Below, in pieces: positions 54,015-63,391 of a stretch of 64,000 bases of DNA; the stretch's first letter is position 1; each line of letters opens with the position of its first letter. The stretch is taken from contig CAYLPJ010000015.1 in assembly GCA_964385465.1 (NCBI GenBank), forward strand, positions 44,054 through 108,053, in the 5' to 3' direction. The position numbers and the translations under genes are program-made. This DNA is from CAYLPJ01 sp964385465. GTDB lineage: Bacteria > Planctomycetota > Phycisphaerae > SM23-33. Below the pieces are notes generated by a model that was not told where the DNA came from, searched no databases, and saw only the letters and a program-made list of their open reading frames with translations.

Positions 54015-55177
54015 CCGAGCTGACCGACATCATCGGACAGGACCGCGCGGTGGCCCAGCTTCAGCGGGCGCTGGGCGGAAGGCGAAGGCCTCATGCGTTC
54101 CTGTTCGTCGGGCCCGAGGGCGTCGGGCGGCGGACGACGGCCCTGGCGCTGGCGCGGACGCTGCTCTGCGAGGACCCCCCGGCCGAGCCGAACGCCGGGC
54201 GCCTGGCCGACCTCGCCGACGACGCCGAGATCCGCGGCGCCTGCGGGGCGTGCAAGAGCTGCTCGATGGTCGAGAGCGGCTCGCACCCGGACTTCCAGCT
54301 CGTATACAAGGAGCTCGCCCGCTACCACGACAGCGCGGAGGTCCGCGGGCGGGTGATGCAGGACCTGGGCATCCCGGTGATCCGCAGCTTCCTGATCGAT
54401 CCGGCCGGGCGCAAGGCGGCCTTCGGGCGGGGCAAGGTGTTCGTGGTCCTCGAGGCCGAGCTGATGAGCCCGCCGGCGCAGAACGCCCTGCTCAAGACGC
54501 TCGAGGAGCCGCCGTCGGGCGTGACGATCGTGCTGATCACCCGCCAGGCCGAGCGGCTGCTGCCGACGACGCTCAGCCGCTGCTCGATGGTCCGCTTCGG
54601 CCCCCTTCCGCACGACTTCGTCCGCGAGCGCCTGACCGACGCGGGCGTCGCCGAGCCCGAGGCCGCCTTCTGGGCAACGTATACCGACGGCTCGATCGGA
54701 CGGGCGGCCCGGCTGGCCGAACGCGGCATGTACCAGGTCAAGCGCGACCTGATCGAGCGCCTCGCCGGGCTCCAAGGCGCCGCCGAGGCGGAGTTCGGGG
54801 ACCACCTGGTCAAGGCGACGGACAAGCTCGCCGGCGAGGCCGTCGCGGCGGCCAAGCAGGCCGACGGGTCCGCCCTGTCGAAGAACCTCGCCTCCCGCCA
54901 GGCCGCCGGGACCATGCTGGAGCTCCTGGCCAGCGCGTTCCGCGACGCGCTGACCGTTTCCGCCGCCGCCGACCGCCCGCTGGCCCACGCCGACCAGGCC
55001 GACGAGATCGCCGCGGTCGCCGGGCGCTTCGACCCCGTCCAGCTCGCCGAGATCATCGAGCAGCTCTCCCGCTACGAGCGGCTGCTCTGGCGGAACGTCA
55101 ACCCCAAGACGGTCTGGGACAACGTCGCCATCGCGTGCGCCTCGGCGGCGCCGCTGACCGTGCGGGGGCCGGCATGA
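54011..55177 (+). CDS. holB: DNA polymerase III subunit delta'
   Basis: 388 residues from ATG 54011, overlapping tmk. The clamp-loader AAA+ fold begins IIGQDRAVAQLQRAL. The P-loop is GPEGVGRRTT (34-43) with Arg instead of the catalytic Lys; delta' subunits commonly lack a working ATP site. A zinc module follows (CGACKSCSMVESGSHPDF), then the sensor-1 block PPAQNALLKTLEEPPSGVTI and LPTTLSRC. The C-terminal part is about 40 residues longer than in E. coli (334). Role: clamp loading in the replisome. It is coupled to the ABC exporter gene by another ATGA overlap. Confidence 0.93.
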   Translation: MTELTDIIGQDRAVAQLQRALGGRRRPHAFLFVGPEGVGRRTTALALARTLLCEDPPAEPNAGRLADLADDAEIRGACGACKSCSMVESGSHPDFQLVYKELARYHDSAEVRGRVMQDLGIPVIRSFLIDPAGRKAAFGRGKVFVVLEAELMSPPAQNALLKTLEEPPSGVTIVLITRQAERLLPTTLSRCSMVRFGPLPHDFVRERLTDAGVAEPEAAFWATYTDGSIGRAARLAERGMYQVKRDLIERLAGLQGAAEAEFGDHLVKATDKLAGEAVAAAKQADGSALSKNLASRQAAGTMLELLASAFRDALTVSAAADRPLAHADQADEIAAVAGRFDPVQLAEIIEQLSRYERLLWRNVNPKTVWDNVAIACASAAPLTVRGPA

Positions 55178-57324
55178 AGAACTTCTTCCGCTCGATCCGC
55201 TACCTCTGGCCCTACCGCATCCGCCTGGGCTTCAGCGTCCTGTGCGTGATCGGCATCAGCGTGCTCTGGGCCGGCGGGCTGGGGATGCTGGGGCCCGGCA
55301 GCAAAATCCTCATGACCGACGAGGGCCTCCACGGCTGGGCCTACGGCGAGCTGCTGGGCGACCGCTTCGGCCTGGCCGTCGGGCAGCGAACCCCGCCGCT
55401 GGGCACCGGCAAGGTCGAGGGCCGGCAGATCGTGGACTACCTCGACGTGATCACCGTCGAGCCGGAGGGCCCCGCCGAGGCCGGCGGCGTGCACGAGGGC
55501 GACTGGATCATCGGCCTGGCCGACGGCGACCCGGACCGCGCGGTGATGCGCGCGATGCACCTGGCACGCGTGCTGGCCCGCACGCCGGCGGGGACGTCGG
55601 TCGATCTCCGCGTGTACAACCCCGCCCGCCGGGCCGTCCGGGAAGTCCGCGCCACCGCCGGGGCCGAGACGTGGACCAGCGGCGTGCTGGGCGCGATCGC
55701 CGCCGTCGTGCCCGAGCCCCGCGGGCCCCTCGGCCGCTACCACCTGTTCCTCGGCGTGCTGGGGATCGTGCTGGTCATCACGCTGCTTCGCGACCTGCTG
55801 CGCTTCACCCAGGAGTACCTGGTCGCCACGGCGGTCAACCGCGGCGTGATGGACATCCGCTGCGAGAACTACACCGTCGTGCTCGGCCTGCCGGCGACGT
55901 ACTTCGCCAGCGAGGGCATGAGCGACACGATGAGCCGCTTCGTCGCCGACACCTCCGAACTGCGGCGCGGGCAGATCGTGCTGTTCGGCAACACGCTGTC
56001 CGAGCCGGCCAAGGCCATCGGCTCGGTGGCCATGGCGATGGTCTTCTCCTGGAAGCTCACGCTGCTGGCCATGCTCGTCGGCCCGCCGGCGTACTGGCTC
56101 ATCCGCCGCTTCGGCAAGCGGATGAAACGAGCTACCCGCAAGCTCCTGGAGAGCTGGTCGGAGATGATCGGCCTGCTCGAGGAGACCCTCACCGGCATCC
56201 GCGTGGTCAAGGCCTACACCATGGAGGCCGCCGAACGAAAGCGGTTCTTCCAGGTCAACCGCCGACTGCTCAAGCAGTTCAACCGCATCGCGCGGATCGA
56301 CGCGGCCACGGCGCCGACCATCGAGGCCCTCGGCGTGACGGCCGCGTGCTGCGCCGGGGCCATCGCCGGCTACTGGGCGCTGAACCCCGACTACGACATG
56401 CGCCCCGAGGACCTCGTCGCCCTGATGGGCTGCCTGGCGGCCATGTTCGACCCGATGCGGAAGCTGGCGAAGGTCGCCACCCGCTTCCAGCGTGCCGAGG
56501 CCGCCGCCGAGCGGATCTTCGAGCTGCACGACCGCGAGGTGGAGCGGTCCGCCCCCGGCGCCGCGGCCCTCCCGCGCCACGAGCAGTCGCTGGAGTTCCG
56601 CGGCGTCTGCTTCCGCTACCCCAAGGCGGCCGAGGACGCCATCCGCGACGTGAGCCTGACGATCGCCGCCGGGCAGACGGTCGCGCTGGTCGGGCCCAAC
56701 GGGTCGGGCAAGACGACGCTGCTGAGCCTCATCCCCCGCCTGCTGGAGCCCACCGCCGGGGCCGTGCTCATCGACGGCCTGGACGTCCGCGACGTCTCCA
56801 TCCGCTCGCTGCGGAGGCAGATCGGGCTGGTCACGCAGGAGACGGTGCTGTTCCACGCGACGATCGCCGAGAACATCGCCTACGGCCTGCGCCGCCCGCG
56901 CCCCGAGGCGGTGTTCGAGGCGGCGAAGAAGGCGTTCGTCGACGAGTTCGTCCGCGACCTGCCCGACGGGTACGATACGATGGTCGGCGAACACGGCGCG
57001 ACGCTGTCCGGCGGGCAGCGCCAGCGGATCACCATCGCCCGGGCCATCCTCCGTGACCCGAGCATCCTGATCTTCGACGAGGCCATGAGCCAGGTCGACG
57101 CCGACAGCGAGAAGCGAATCAGCCAGGCGATGGAGGAGTTCGTCCGCGGGCGGACGACGCTGATGATCGCCCACCGCTTCCAGACCGTCATGGCCGCGGA
57201 CAGGACCGCCGTCCTGGACGCCGGGCAACTGGTGGACGTCGGCACGCATGCCGAACTGCTGGACCGCTGCAAGCTCTACCGCCACCTGTACGAGACGCAG
57301 TTGACCGGAACCGAAGGCGGGTAG
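55174..57324 (+). CDS. ABC exporter with PDZ-like domain in its first periplasmic loop
   Basis: 716 residues from ATG 55174, overlapping holB. TM1 is about 17-40. A 150-residue insert follows before TM2 (about 188-208). The insert contains a PDZ-like unit (about 80-165): VITVEPEGPAEAGGVHEGDW, IIGLADGD, and LARVLARTPAGTSVDLRVYN. The rest is a standard exporter: TM helices to about 470, Walker A GPNGSGKTT (about 509-517), signature LSGGQRQR, Walker B ILIFDEAMS with the catalytic Glu, and IAHRF. Ordinary MsbA-type proteins (about 580 residues) have no such insert. The PDZ may dock a periplasmic protein end or substrate. Confidence 0.9.
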   Translation: MKNFFRSIRYLWPYRIRLGFSVLCVIGISVLWAGGLGMLGPGSKILMTDEGLHGWAYGELLGDRFGLAVGQRTPPLGTGKVEGRQIVDYLDVITVEPEGPAEAGGVHEGDWIIGLADGDPDRAVMRAMHLARVLARTPAGTSVDLRVYNPARRAVREVRATAGAETWTSGVLGAIAAVVPEPRGPLGRYHLFLGVLGIVLVITLLRDLLRFTQEYLVATAVNRGVMDIRCENYTVVLGLPATYFASEGMSDTMSRFVADTSELRRGQIVLFGNTLSEPAKAIGSVAMAMVFSWKLTLLAMLVGPPAYWLIRRFGKRMKRATRKLLESWSEMIGLLEETLTGIRVVKAYTMEAAERKRFFQVNRRLLKQFNRIARIDAATAPTIEALGVTAACCAGAIAGYWALNPDYDMRPEDLVALMGCLAAMFDPMRKLAKVATRFQRAEAAAERIFELHDREVERSAPGAAALPRHEQSLEFRGVCFRYPKAAEDAIRDVSLTIAAGQTVALVGPNGSGKTTLLSLIPRLLEPTAGAVLIDGLDVRDVSIRSLRRQIGLVTQETVLFHATIAENIAYGLRRPRPEAVFEAAKKAFVDEFVRDLPDGYDTMVGEHGATLSGGQRQRITIARAILRDPSILIFDEAMSQVDADSEKRISQAMEEFVRGRTTLMIAHRFQTVMAADRTAVLDAGQLVDVGTHAELLDRCKLYRHLYETQLTGTEGG

Positions 57325-57338
57325 CGCAGGAGAACACC

Positions 57339-58841
57339 ATGCGAGACCTCACGCGACGCGATGTCCTGCGGGGTATCGGGGCGGCAGCGGCGGCGACGGC
57401 CGCGCCGGCGCTGGCCCGCCCGGCCGACGGCGACGCCGCCGAGGGCGAGCCCCGCCCCAACGTCGTCCTGATCATGTGTGACGACATGGGCTGGGGCGAC
57501 CCGCGCTGCATGAACCCCCGGGGCAAGCTGGCGACGCCGCACATCGACCGCCTCGCACGCGAGGGCATCCGCTTCACCGACGCCCACAGCCCCTCGGCCG
57601 TGTGCTCGCCGACGCGCTACGCCCTGCTCACCGGCCGATACGCCTGGCGGACGCGGCTGAAGCGCGGCGTGCTGGGTATCTGGGACCCGCCGCTGATCGC
57701 CGCCGACCGCCCGACGCTGGGGGGGATGCTCCAACGGTGCGGCTACGACACGGCCTGCGTGGGCAAGTGGCACCTCGGCTGGCGGTGGTCGACGACGGAC
57801 GGCAAGCCGCCGGTCGGGCAGGGGCGTTTCCGCAACCCCGACAGCGGGGCGAACGTGGATTTCACCAGGCCCGCCGCCGAGGGCCCGACGACGCGTGGGT
57901 TCGACCACTTCTACGGCAAGGACACCGCCGGGGGCCCGCCGCACGGGATCCTCCTCGACGACCGCGTCACCGAGGTGCCCACCGAGCGTGCGGACCCCAA
58001 GGCCCACGGCATGCTGCCCGGGCCCATGGTCGAAGGCTGGAGCCACCGCGACCTGCTGGGCAAGATCGGCGACCGCTGCGAAGCCTACCTGGACGCCAAG
58101 GCCGGGCACGCCAACCCCGCCGACTTCGGCCAGACGCCCGGCGCGCCGTTCTTCCTGTACGTCCCCCTGCCCTCGCCGCACAAGCCGCACCTGCCCGCCA
58201 AGGCGTTCGCGGGCACCAGCGGCGTCAGCGCCTACGGCGACCTCTGCCGCGAGGTGGACCACACGGTCGGGCGGATCCTCGCCGCCCTCGACCGCCACGG
58301 GCAGGCCGACAACACGCTGGTGATCTTCACCAGCGACAACGGCTCGGACCAGGCGGGCAGCGTCAGGGGGCACCGCTCCAACGGCCCGTGGCGCGGGGGC
58401 AAGGCGGACGTCTGGGAAGGGGGCCACCGAGTGCCCTTCGTCGCCCGATGGCCCGGGCGGATCCCCCCCGGCGCCACCTGCGGGAAGCTGCTGAACCTCG
58501 TGGACATGATGGCCACCCTCGCCGCCGCCACCGGCTGCGAACTGCCCGAGGGCGCCGCCCCGGACAGCTACAACGCCCTGGGCCTGCTGACCGGCGGCGA
58601 CCGGACGGACCCGCCGCGCGAAGCGTCGGTGATGACCTCCAGCCGGGGCGACGTCGCCGTCCGGCGGGGCAAGTGGAAGCTCATCCTGCCCGTCGGCGGC
58701 AAGAAGCCGCAGCTCTACGACCTCGACGCCGATCCCCGCGAGACCAACGACCTCGCCGCCAGCCGCCCCGCCCTCGTCATCGACATCAAGGCCCTGCTGA
58801 CCCGCTTCAAACGCACGGGGCGCAGCGTGCCCCGAACCTGA
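57339..58841 (+). CDS. Tat-exported sulfatase, first copy
   Basis: 500 residues from ATG 57339 (AGGAG upstream), 14 bp after the exporter. Twin-arginine signal: DLTRRDVLRGIGAAAAATAA. Alkaline-phosphatase-superfamily sulfatase fold with metal site VVLIMCDDMGWGD and the formylglycine motif CSPTR (AVCSPTRYALLTGRY). Other conserved blocks: VGKWHLGW and VIFTSDNGSD. The Cys must be converted to formylglycine by a maturase that is not in the window. Substrate unknown; planctomycete sulfatases often act on sulfated polysaccharides. Confidence 0.93.
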   Translation: MRDLTRRDVLRGIGAAAAATAAPALARPADGDAAEGEPRPNVVLIMCDDMGWGDPRCMNPRGKLATPHIDRLAREGIRFTDAHSPSAVCSPTRYALLTGRYAWRTRLKRGVLGIWDPPLIAADRPTLGGMLQRCGYDTACVGKWHLGWRWSTTDGKPPVGQGRFRNPDSGANVDFTRPAAEGPTTRGFDHFYGKDTAGGPPHGILLDDRVTEVPTERADPKAHGMLPGPMVEGWSHRDLLGKIGDRCEAYLDAKAGHANPADFGQTPGAPFFLYVPLPSPHKPHLPAKAFAGTSGVSAYGDLCREVDHTVGRILAALDRHGQADNTLVIFTSDNGSDQAGSVRGHRSNGPWRGGKADVWEGGHRVPFVARWPGRIPPGATCGKLLNLVDMMATLAAATGCELPEGAAPDSYNALGLLTGGDRTDPPREASVMTSSRGDVAVRRGKWKLILPVGGKKPQLYDLDADPRETNDLAASRPALVIDIKALLTRFKRTGRSVPRT

Positions 58842-58877
58842 CGCCCCGCCCGGCGCCGCCTTCCTCCGGAGACAACC

Positions 58878-60842
58878 ATGCACGCCATCACACGACGCCG
58901 TTTCCTCCGCCGGCTCTCCTGCGCCGCCGCCGCGGCCGCCGCACCGGCATCCCTGGCCTCCGCCGCCGGAGGCAGGAAGCCGCTGAACGTCGTGTTCATC
59001 CTCATCGACGACCTCGGCTGGACGGACGTGGGCTGCTACGGCACGAAGGTCTACGAGACCCCCGCCGTAGACCGCCTGGCGACCATGGGCATGAAGTTCA
59101 CCGACGGCTACGCCGCGTGCACCGTCTGCTCGCCGACGCGCGTCAGCGTGCTGACCGGCAAGTACCCCGCCCGCGTGAACCTCACCGACTGGATCACCGG
59201 GCACAAGAGGCCCCACGCCAAGCTCCGCGTGCCGGACTGGACGATGTACATGAAGCACGAGGAGATCACGCTGGCCGAGGCCCTCAAGGCCGCCGGGTAC
59301 GCGACCGGCTTCATCGGCAAGTGGCACCTGGGCAACGACAGGAAGTACTGGCCCGAGAGCCAGGGCTTCGACGTCAACGTCGGAGGCTACTCCCGGGGCC
59401 AGCCGCCCAGCTACTTCTCCCCCTACCGCATCCCGACGATGGAGGACGGCCCCAAGGGCGAGTACCTCACCGACCGCCACGCCGCCGACGCCGAACGGTT
59501 CCTCCAGGACCACCGCGACAAGCCCTTCCTGCTCTACCTGTCCATGTACGCCGTCCATACCCCGCTCCAGGCCAAGGACCCGCTGATCGCCAAGTACCGC
59601 GAGAAGATCGCCGCCAACCCCGGGCTCCCCCACCGAAACCCCGTCTACGCCGCCATGGTCCACAGCATGGATGAGTGCGTCGGACGCGTTCTCGACAAGC
59701 TCCGCGAGCTCGACCTCCTGGACAACACGGCCGTGTTCTTCACCGGCGACAACGGCGGGCTGCTGGGCCCGACCTCGAACGTCCCGCTGCGGGCGGGCAA
59801 GGGCTCCAGCTACGAGGGCGGCGTCCGCGAGCCGTTCCTGGTCTACTGGCCCGGGGTGACCCGCCCGGGCAGCGTCTGCCGCGAGCCGGTCACCAGCGTG
59901 GACTTCTACCCGACCATCCTGGAGATGACCGGCGTGCCCGGCGACCGCAAGCACAACGCCGACGTCGACGGCGTCAGCCTGGCGCCGCTGCTGCGGGGGG
60001 AGAGGAAGTCTCTCGCCCGCGAGGCGATCTACTGGCATTACCCGCACTATCACCCCGGCGGGGCCACGCCCTACGGCGCCGTGCGGGCCGGGAACCTCAA
60101 GCTCATCGAGTTCTACGAGGACATGCACGTGGAGCTCTACGACCTGGGCAAGGACATCGGGGAGAGCCGCGATCTCGCCGCGGAGATGCCCGACGAGGCC
60201 GACCGGCTGCGGAAGATGCTCCACGCGTGGCGGCAACGGGTGGACGCCCAGATGCCCACGGAGAACCCGAGCTACGACCCCGACCGCGCCGGCCGGCGAC
60301 GCCGGGGCCGGCGGGCCAAGGCCGACCGCAAGAACCTCCAGCACGCCCACTTCGACATCCTTCGCGGCGGCGAGGCCGAGCGCGGCGGGCCGCTGGCCTG
60401 GACGCTGACCGCCGGCGCCGAGGGCACCGCGATGACGAAGCTCGACAAGCCGCTGACCGGGCGCGTGGAGATGGGCGTCCGGCTCAAGACGCTGCGGACG
60501 CGCGACCAGGGCTGGCAGAACGGCTTCCTCGCCTTCGGAGACAGCGACAAGGACCGCGACCTCGTCTGCGCCGGGCTGTACATCGGCGGGCAGAAGCTCA
60601 GCGTCTTCGAGGGCCTCAGCCAGAGCCCCGACCGCAGCGAGGCGGCCGTCGCCATCGGCAACCAGGACACCCTCGACCTGACCGTCACCGTCGAGACGGG
60701 CAAGCGGACGGTCACCGTCGCCTGCGCCGGGAAGAAGGTCACCCACCGGCTGAGCAAGCCCCTCGAGGCCGTCCGCTACGTCGGCATCCACGTCATGCAG
60801 ACGGCGACGGCGTTCGGCGAGGTTCAAGTCCGGGCCCGGTAG
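58878..60842 (+). CDS. Tat-exported sulfatase with extra C-terminal domain
   Basis: 654 residues from ATG 58878 (GGAG upstream), 36 bp after the first sulfatase. Twin-arginine signal: AITRRRFLRRLSCAAAAAAA. The catalytic part (to about 470) has VVFILIDDLGWTD, the formylglycine site CSPTR (TVCSPTRVSVLTGKYPAR), GKWHLGND and FFTGDNGG. A basic linker (AGRRRRGRRAKADRK) leads to about 165 further residues of beta-rich sequence (MTKLDKPLTGRVEMGVRLKT onward) resembling a jelly-roll carbohydrate-binding module. Only the catalytic half is similar to the first sulfatase, so the pair probably attacks different sulfate positions or different polymers. Confidence 0.92.
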   Translation: MHAITRRRFLRRLSCAAAAAAAPASLASAAGGRKPLNVVFILIDDLGWTDVGCYGTKVYETPAVDRLATMGMKFTDGYAACTVCSPTRVSVLTGKYPARVNLTDWITGHKRPHAKLRVPDWTMYMKHEEITLAEALKAAGYATGFIGKWHLGNDRKYWPESQGFDVNVGGYSRGQPPSYFSPYRIPTMEDGPKGEYLTDRHAADAERFLQDHRDKPFLLYLSMYAVHTPLQAKDPLIAKYREKIAANPGLPHRNPVYAAMVHSMDECVGRVLDKLRELDLLDNTAVFFTGDNGGLLGPTSNVPLRAGKGSSYEGGVREPFLVYWPGVTRPGSVCREPVTSVDFYPTILEMTGVPGDRKHNADVDGVSLAPLLRGERKSLAREAIYWHYPHYHPGGATPYGAVRAGNLKLIEFYEDMHVELYDLGKDIGESRDLAAEMPDEADRLRKMLHAWRQRVDAQMPTENPSYDPDRAGRRRRGRRAKADRKNLQHAHFDILRGGEAERGGPLAWTLTAGAEGTAMTKLDKPLTGRVEMGVRLKTLRTRDQGWQNGFLAFGDSDKDRDLVCAGLYIGGQKLSVFEGLSQSPDRSEAAVAIGNQDTLDLTVTVETGKRTVTVACAGKKVTHRLSKPLEAVRYVGIHVMQTATAFGEVQVRAR

Positions 60843-60848
60843 CGCGGC

Positions 60849-61565
60849 TCAGGCCTCTGCGACGACGTCTTCCTCGATCGCGACCATGCGGGCGCGGAAG
60901 GCGTCGGCGTCCTCGGCGGTCAGGAATGCCTCCACGTGTCCCCTGGCGTGGAGCATCCGCATCAGGCGGGCCAGCACGTGCAGGTGCGTGCGGTCGTCCT
61001 TGCAGCAGATCAGGAAGAACAGCCGCGTCAGCGTACCGTCCTCGGCCCCGAAGGGAATGCCCCCCGGCGCCACCCCGGCGACGATGAAGCTCTCGGCGAT
61101 GTCGTACGGCACCGGGTGACGCGGGTGCGGAAAGGCCGTCTGCGGGGCCAGCGCCGTCGAGCACAGCTCCTCCCGCCCGCGGATCTCCTCCAGCAGCTTC
61201 TCCCGGGAGTAGACCAGCTCGGCCGCGTCGGCAATGTCCACCAGGTTGCGGAGCACCCCGTCGCGTGTGCGCCCGGTCAGGGGCACCGCGAGCCCGCCGT
61301 CGGGAACGAGCGGGCAGACCTCCAGCTCGGCGTGGTCGACGCCGTGATGGGCGGTGACGCCGCGTTCGATGCCCTCGAGCCGCCCGCGGTCGAGAGTGTG
61401 CAGGTGCCCCTCGACCCAGTGGTCGACCTGGCCCTTGCGGAACTGGAAGCCCCCGCCGACCTTGCGGCAGGGAATGCGCCCGCGCGAGGCGAGCTTGAGG
61501 ACCTCGCGGACGTCGAGGTCGAGATACGCGGCCACCTGCTGGGCGGTCATGGCTTCGTGGGGCAT
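60849..61565 (-). CDS. HTH-PTS EIIA fusion regulator
   Basis: 238 residues from ATG 61565. Residues about 6-55 are an excisionase/MerR-like helix-turn-helix (MTAQQVAAYLDLDVREVLKL, then SRGRIPCRKVGGGFQFRKG). Residues about 90-238 are a PTS EIIA type-2 (PtsN-like) domain with the phosphorylated His147 (TAFPHPRHPVPYD). PtsN is normally about 150 residues without DNA-binding part. Phosphorylation state could thus control DNA binding directly. No EI, HPr or EIIBC gene is near. Ends 6 bp from the sulfatase gene (convergent). Confidence 0.88.
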   Translation of the reverse strand: MPHEAMTAQQVAAYLDLDVREVLKLASRGRIPCRKVGGGFQFRKGQVDHWVEGHLHTLDRGRLEGIERGVTAHHGVDHAELEVCPLVPDGGLAVPLTGRTRDGVLRNLVDIADAAELVYSREKLLEEIRGREELCSTALAPQTAFPHPRHPVPYDIAESFIVAGVAPGGIPFGAEDGTLTRLFFLICCKDDRTHLHVLARLMRMLHARGHVEAFLTAEDADAFRARMVAIEEDVVAEA

Positions 61566-61620
61566 GGTCGTGTCCCTCTGGCCGGGCCGGGCGCGCCGGC
61601 GACGGCGGCAAACAGCGGGG

Positions 61621-61649
61621 ATGGTAGCCTCGCGCGGGGGGCAACTCAA
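61621..61649 (-). promoter_or_regulatory. Promoter of the HTH-EIIA gene
   Basis: Minus strand TTGAGT (61649-61644), 17 bp, TACCAT (61626-61621). Its -35 lies 3 bp from the -35 of the divergent promoter. Confidence 0.6.
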
Positions 61650-61652
61650 GGT

Positions 61653-61681
61653 TTGACACGGCGCGAATGCCTCCGTAGGAT
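61653..61681 (+). promoter_or_regulatory. Promoter of the membrane coiled-coil gene
   Basis: TTGACA (61653-61658, consensus), 17 bp, TAGGAT (61676-61681); ATG at 61745. Confidence 0.7.
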
Positions 61682-61744
61682 GCCACCGACAGCGTGCGGC
61701 TGACGGGTTTCGCACCGAGACGCCCTTCCAGCAAGGAGCCCTTC

Positions 61745-62761
61745 ATGTCCGACGACCTCGGGCGGTTCGACTGGGTCGCGAGCTACGCTCGCAGCGTTCT
61801 GTTCGGCACGACCACGCTCCTGGCGATCGCCCTGATCGCCACGGTGGCGATGGCCATCTTCGCCCTCTCCGGCGGGCCCGCGCCGTTGAGCGGCGTCCAC
61901 TGGGTGCTGCTGGCCATCGTCGAGCTGGTCGCGCTGCTCTGGTCGGTCGCGCTGTACGGCGCGGTCCAGCTCACCAGCCGCGTTCACGCCGGCATGGCCG
62001 ACACCGTCGCGAGGCTCCAGCGGGTCGAGACGGTCATGGAGGACGCCACCTCGCGGCTGAAAGACCTCAGCGAGCTGGCCCCCCTCTCCGACGAGGCCAA
62101 GAGCCTGCTCTTCCGCGAGCGGGAGCTGGAAGCCCTCCGCGAGGCGATCCACGAGGACCTGATGAAGCAGGACTACAAGACGGCCGAGGCCCTCGTGGAC
62201 ACGATCGAGTCCCGCCTCGGCTACGCCGCGGAGGCGGCCATGCTGAGGGAGGAGATCGAGAAGGCCCGCGTCGCGACGCTGGAGGAGAAGATCGACCAGG
62301 CGATCCGGCGGATCGACGAGCTTTGCGCCGAGCGGAAGTGGACCCGCGCCCTGCGGGAAAGCCGCCGCATCCTCGAGCTGTTCCCCGACAACCCGAAGGT
62401 CGCCGCCCTGCCCGACCGCATCCGCGACGCCCGCAACGACCACAAGCGCGAGCTGCTCCAGGCCTACGGCGAGGCGGTGCGGAAGAACGACGTGGACCGC
62501 GGCATCGAGCTGCTGCGCGAGCTGGACACCTACCTCACGCCGCAGGAGGGAGCGGCGCTTCAGGAGTCGGCCCGGGGCGTCTTCAAGGCCCGCCTGCACA
62601 ACCTCGGCGTGCAGTTCGCCATCTGCGTCACCGAGCAGCGGTGGACGGACGCCATTGCCGCCGGCGAGGCGATCATCGACGAGTTCCCCAACTCCCGCTT
62701 CGCCCAGGAGGTCCGCGAGAAGATGGACCACCTCCGAGACCGCGGCGCCGAGACGCCGTAA
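61745..62761 (+). CDS. Membrane-anchored coiled-coil/TPR-like protein
   Basis: 338 residues from ATG 61745 (AAGGAG upstream). Two membrane helices (about 18-43 and 52-75: TLLAIALIATVAMAIFALSG, VLLAIVELVALLWSVALYGA) are followed by a coiled coil (80-120). A helical repeat region then runs to the end, with TPR-like pieces (WTRALRESRRILELFPDNPK, WTDAIAAGEAIIDEFPNSRF). No enzymatic motif is present. The family is common and uncharacterised in Planctomycetota. A role as an envelope scaffold is only a guess. It is divergent from the HTH-EIIA gene with touching promoters. Confidence 0.75.
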   Translation: MSDDLGRFDWVASYARSVLFGTTTLLAIALIATVAMAIFALSGGPAPLSGVHWVLLAIVELVALLWSVALYGAVQLTSRVHAGMADTVARLQRVETVMEDATSRLKDLSELAPLSDEAKSLLFRERELEALREAIHEDLMKQDYKTAEALVDTIESRLGYAAEAAMLREEIEKARVATLEEKIDQAIRRIDELCAERKWTRALRESRRILELFPDNPKVAALPDRIRDARNDHKRELLQAYGEAVRKNDVDRGIELLRELDTYLTPQEGAALQESARGVFKARLHNLGVQFAICVTEQRWTDAIAAGEAIIDEFPNSRFAQEVREKMDHLRDRGAETP

Positions 62762-62949
62762 CCCCCCGCTTTGCGGGTTCGCGCCGCGACATCGGGCGTC
62801 CCCGCGGCGGCTGACCGGACGGGCTCGACGCGGCGTCGCCAGGAGGCGGTTTGCCCCGGCTCGGCCGGCGCCGGCGGGCGGGCGGGGGCTCTCGACGGAC
62901 CGCCCGTCGACTTTTCCCCGAATCGCGCGAGAAAAACATCGCTGGGGCC

Positions 62950-62979
62950 TTGACGCACCCCCTCCGGAAACCCTATATT
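62950..62979 (+). promoter_or_regulatory. rRNA promoter P1
   Basis: TTGACG (62950-62955), 18 bp, TATATT (62974-62979); close to consensus and in the right direction. Confidence 0.75.
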
Positions 62980-63172
62980 GAGATGCTGCATTGGGCGAAC
63001 CGATGCAGGCTGACTACCGGCGAGCGCGGGCCTTCGGGCCCGGCCATTTCGGCGGCCTGCGGCCGACGGCGATGCATGCCACGGCTGCGGGCACTGCCCC
63101 CCTCCCGACCGGGTCGATTCCGGTCGGCGTCCCTCGGGACGGACGGGAGACGGGGCGGGCTGGAGCGGCGGC

Positions 63173-63232
63173 AAAAAAAACTTGTGGAAATGCCTTCCGC
63201 AAGGTTGACGCCCGCCGATGAGTGAGTATGAT
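63173..63232 (+). promoter_or_regulatory. rRNA promoter P2 with UP-like A tract
   Basis: TTGACG (63205-63210), 16 bp, TATGAT (63227-63232), with an A8 run 25 bp upstream of the -35. It shares the -35 hexamer with P1. Transcripts would start about 345 bp before 16S. Confidence 0.75.
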
Positions 63233-63391
63233 TTGCGATTCTTGTCGCAAAGGTAACTGGCGATGGGCCAGAGACCTGTCGGCGAAGCAGCCGGCGAAGA
63301 TTCTTGACAAGTGAACAGTGATGCCGTCACGAGGATGTGACCCGCACGGCCCGGCTGTCACGGCCGATCCGGGCGGGACAACGATCCAGCT

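Noticed and set aside
57276..60827. 1183-codon minus-strand open frame
   Set aside because: Antisense to both sulfatases; composition driven by GC bias.
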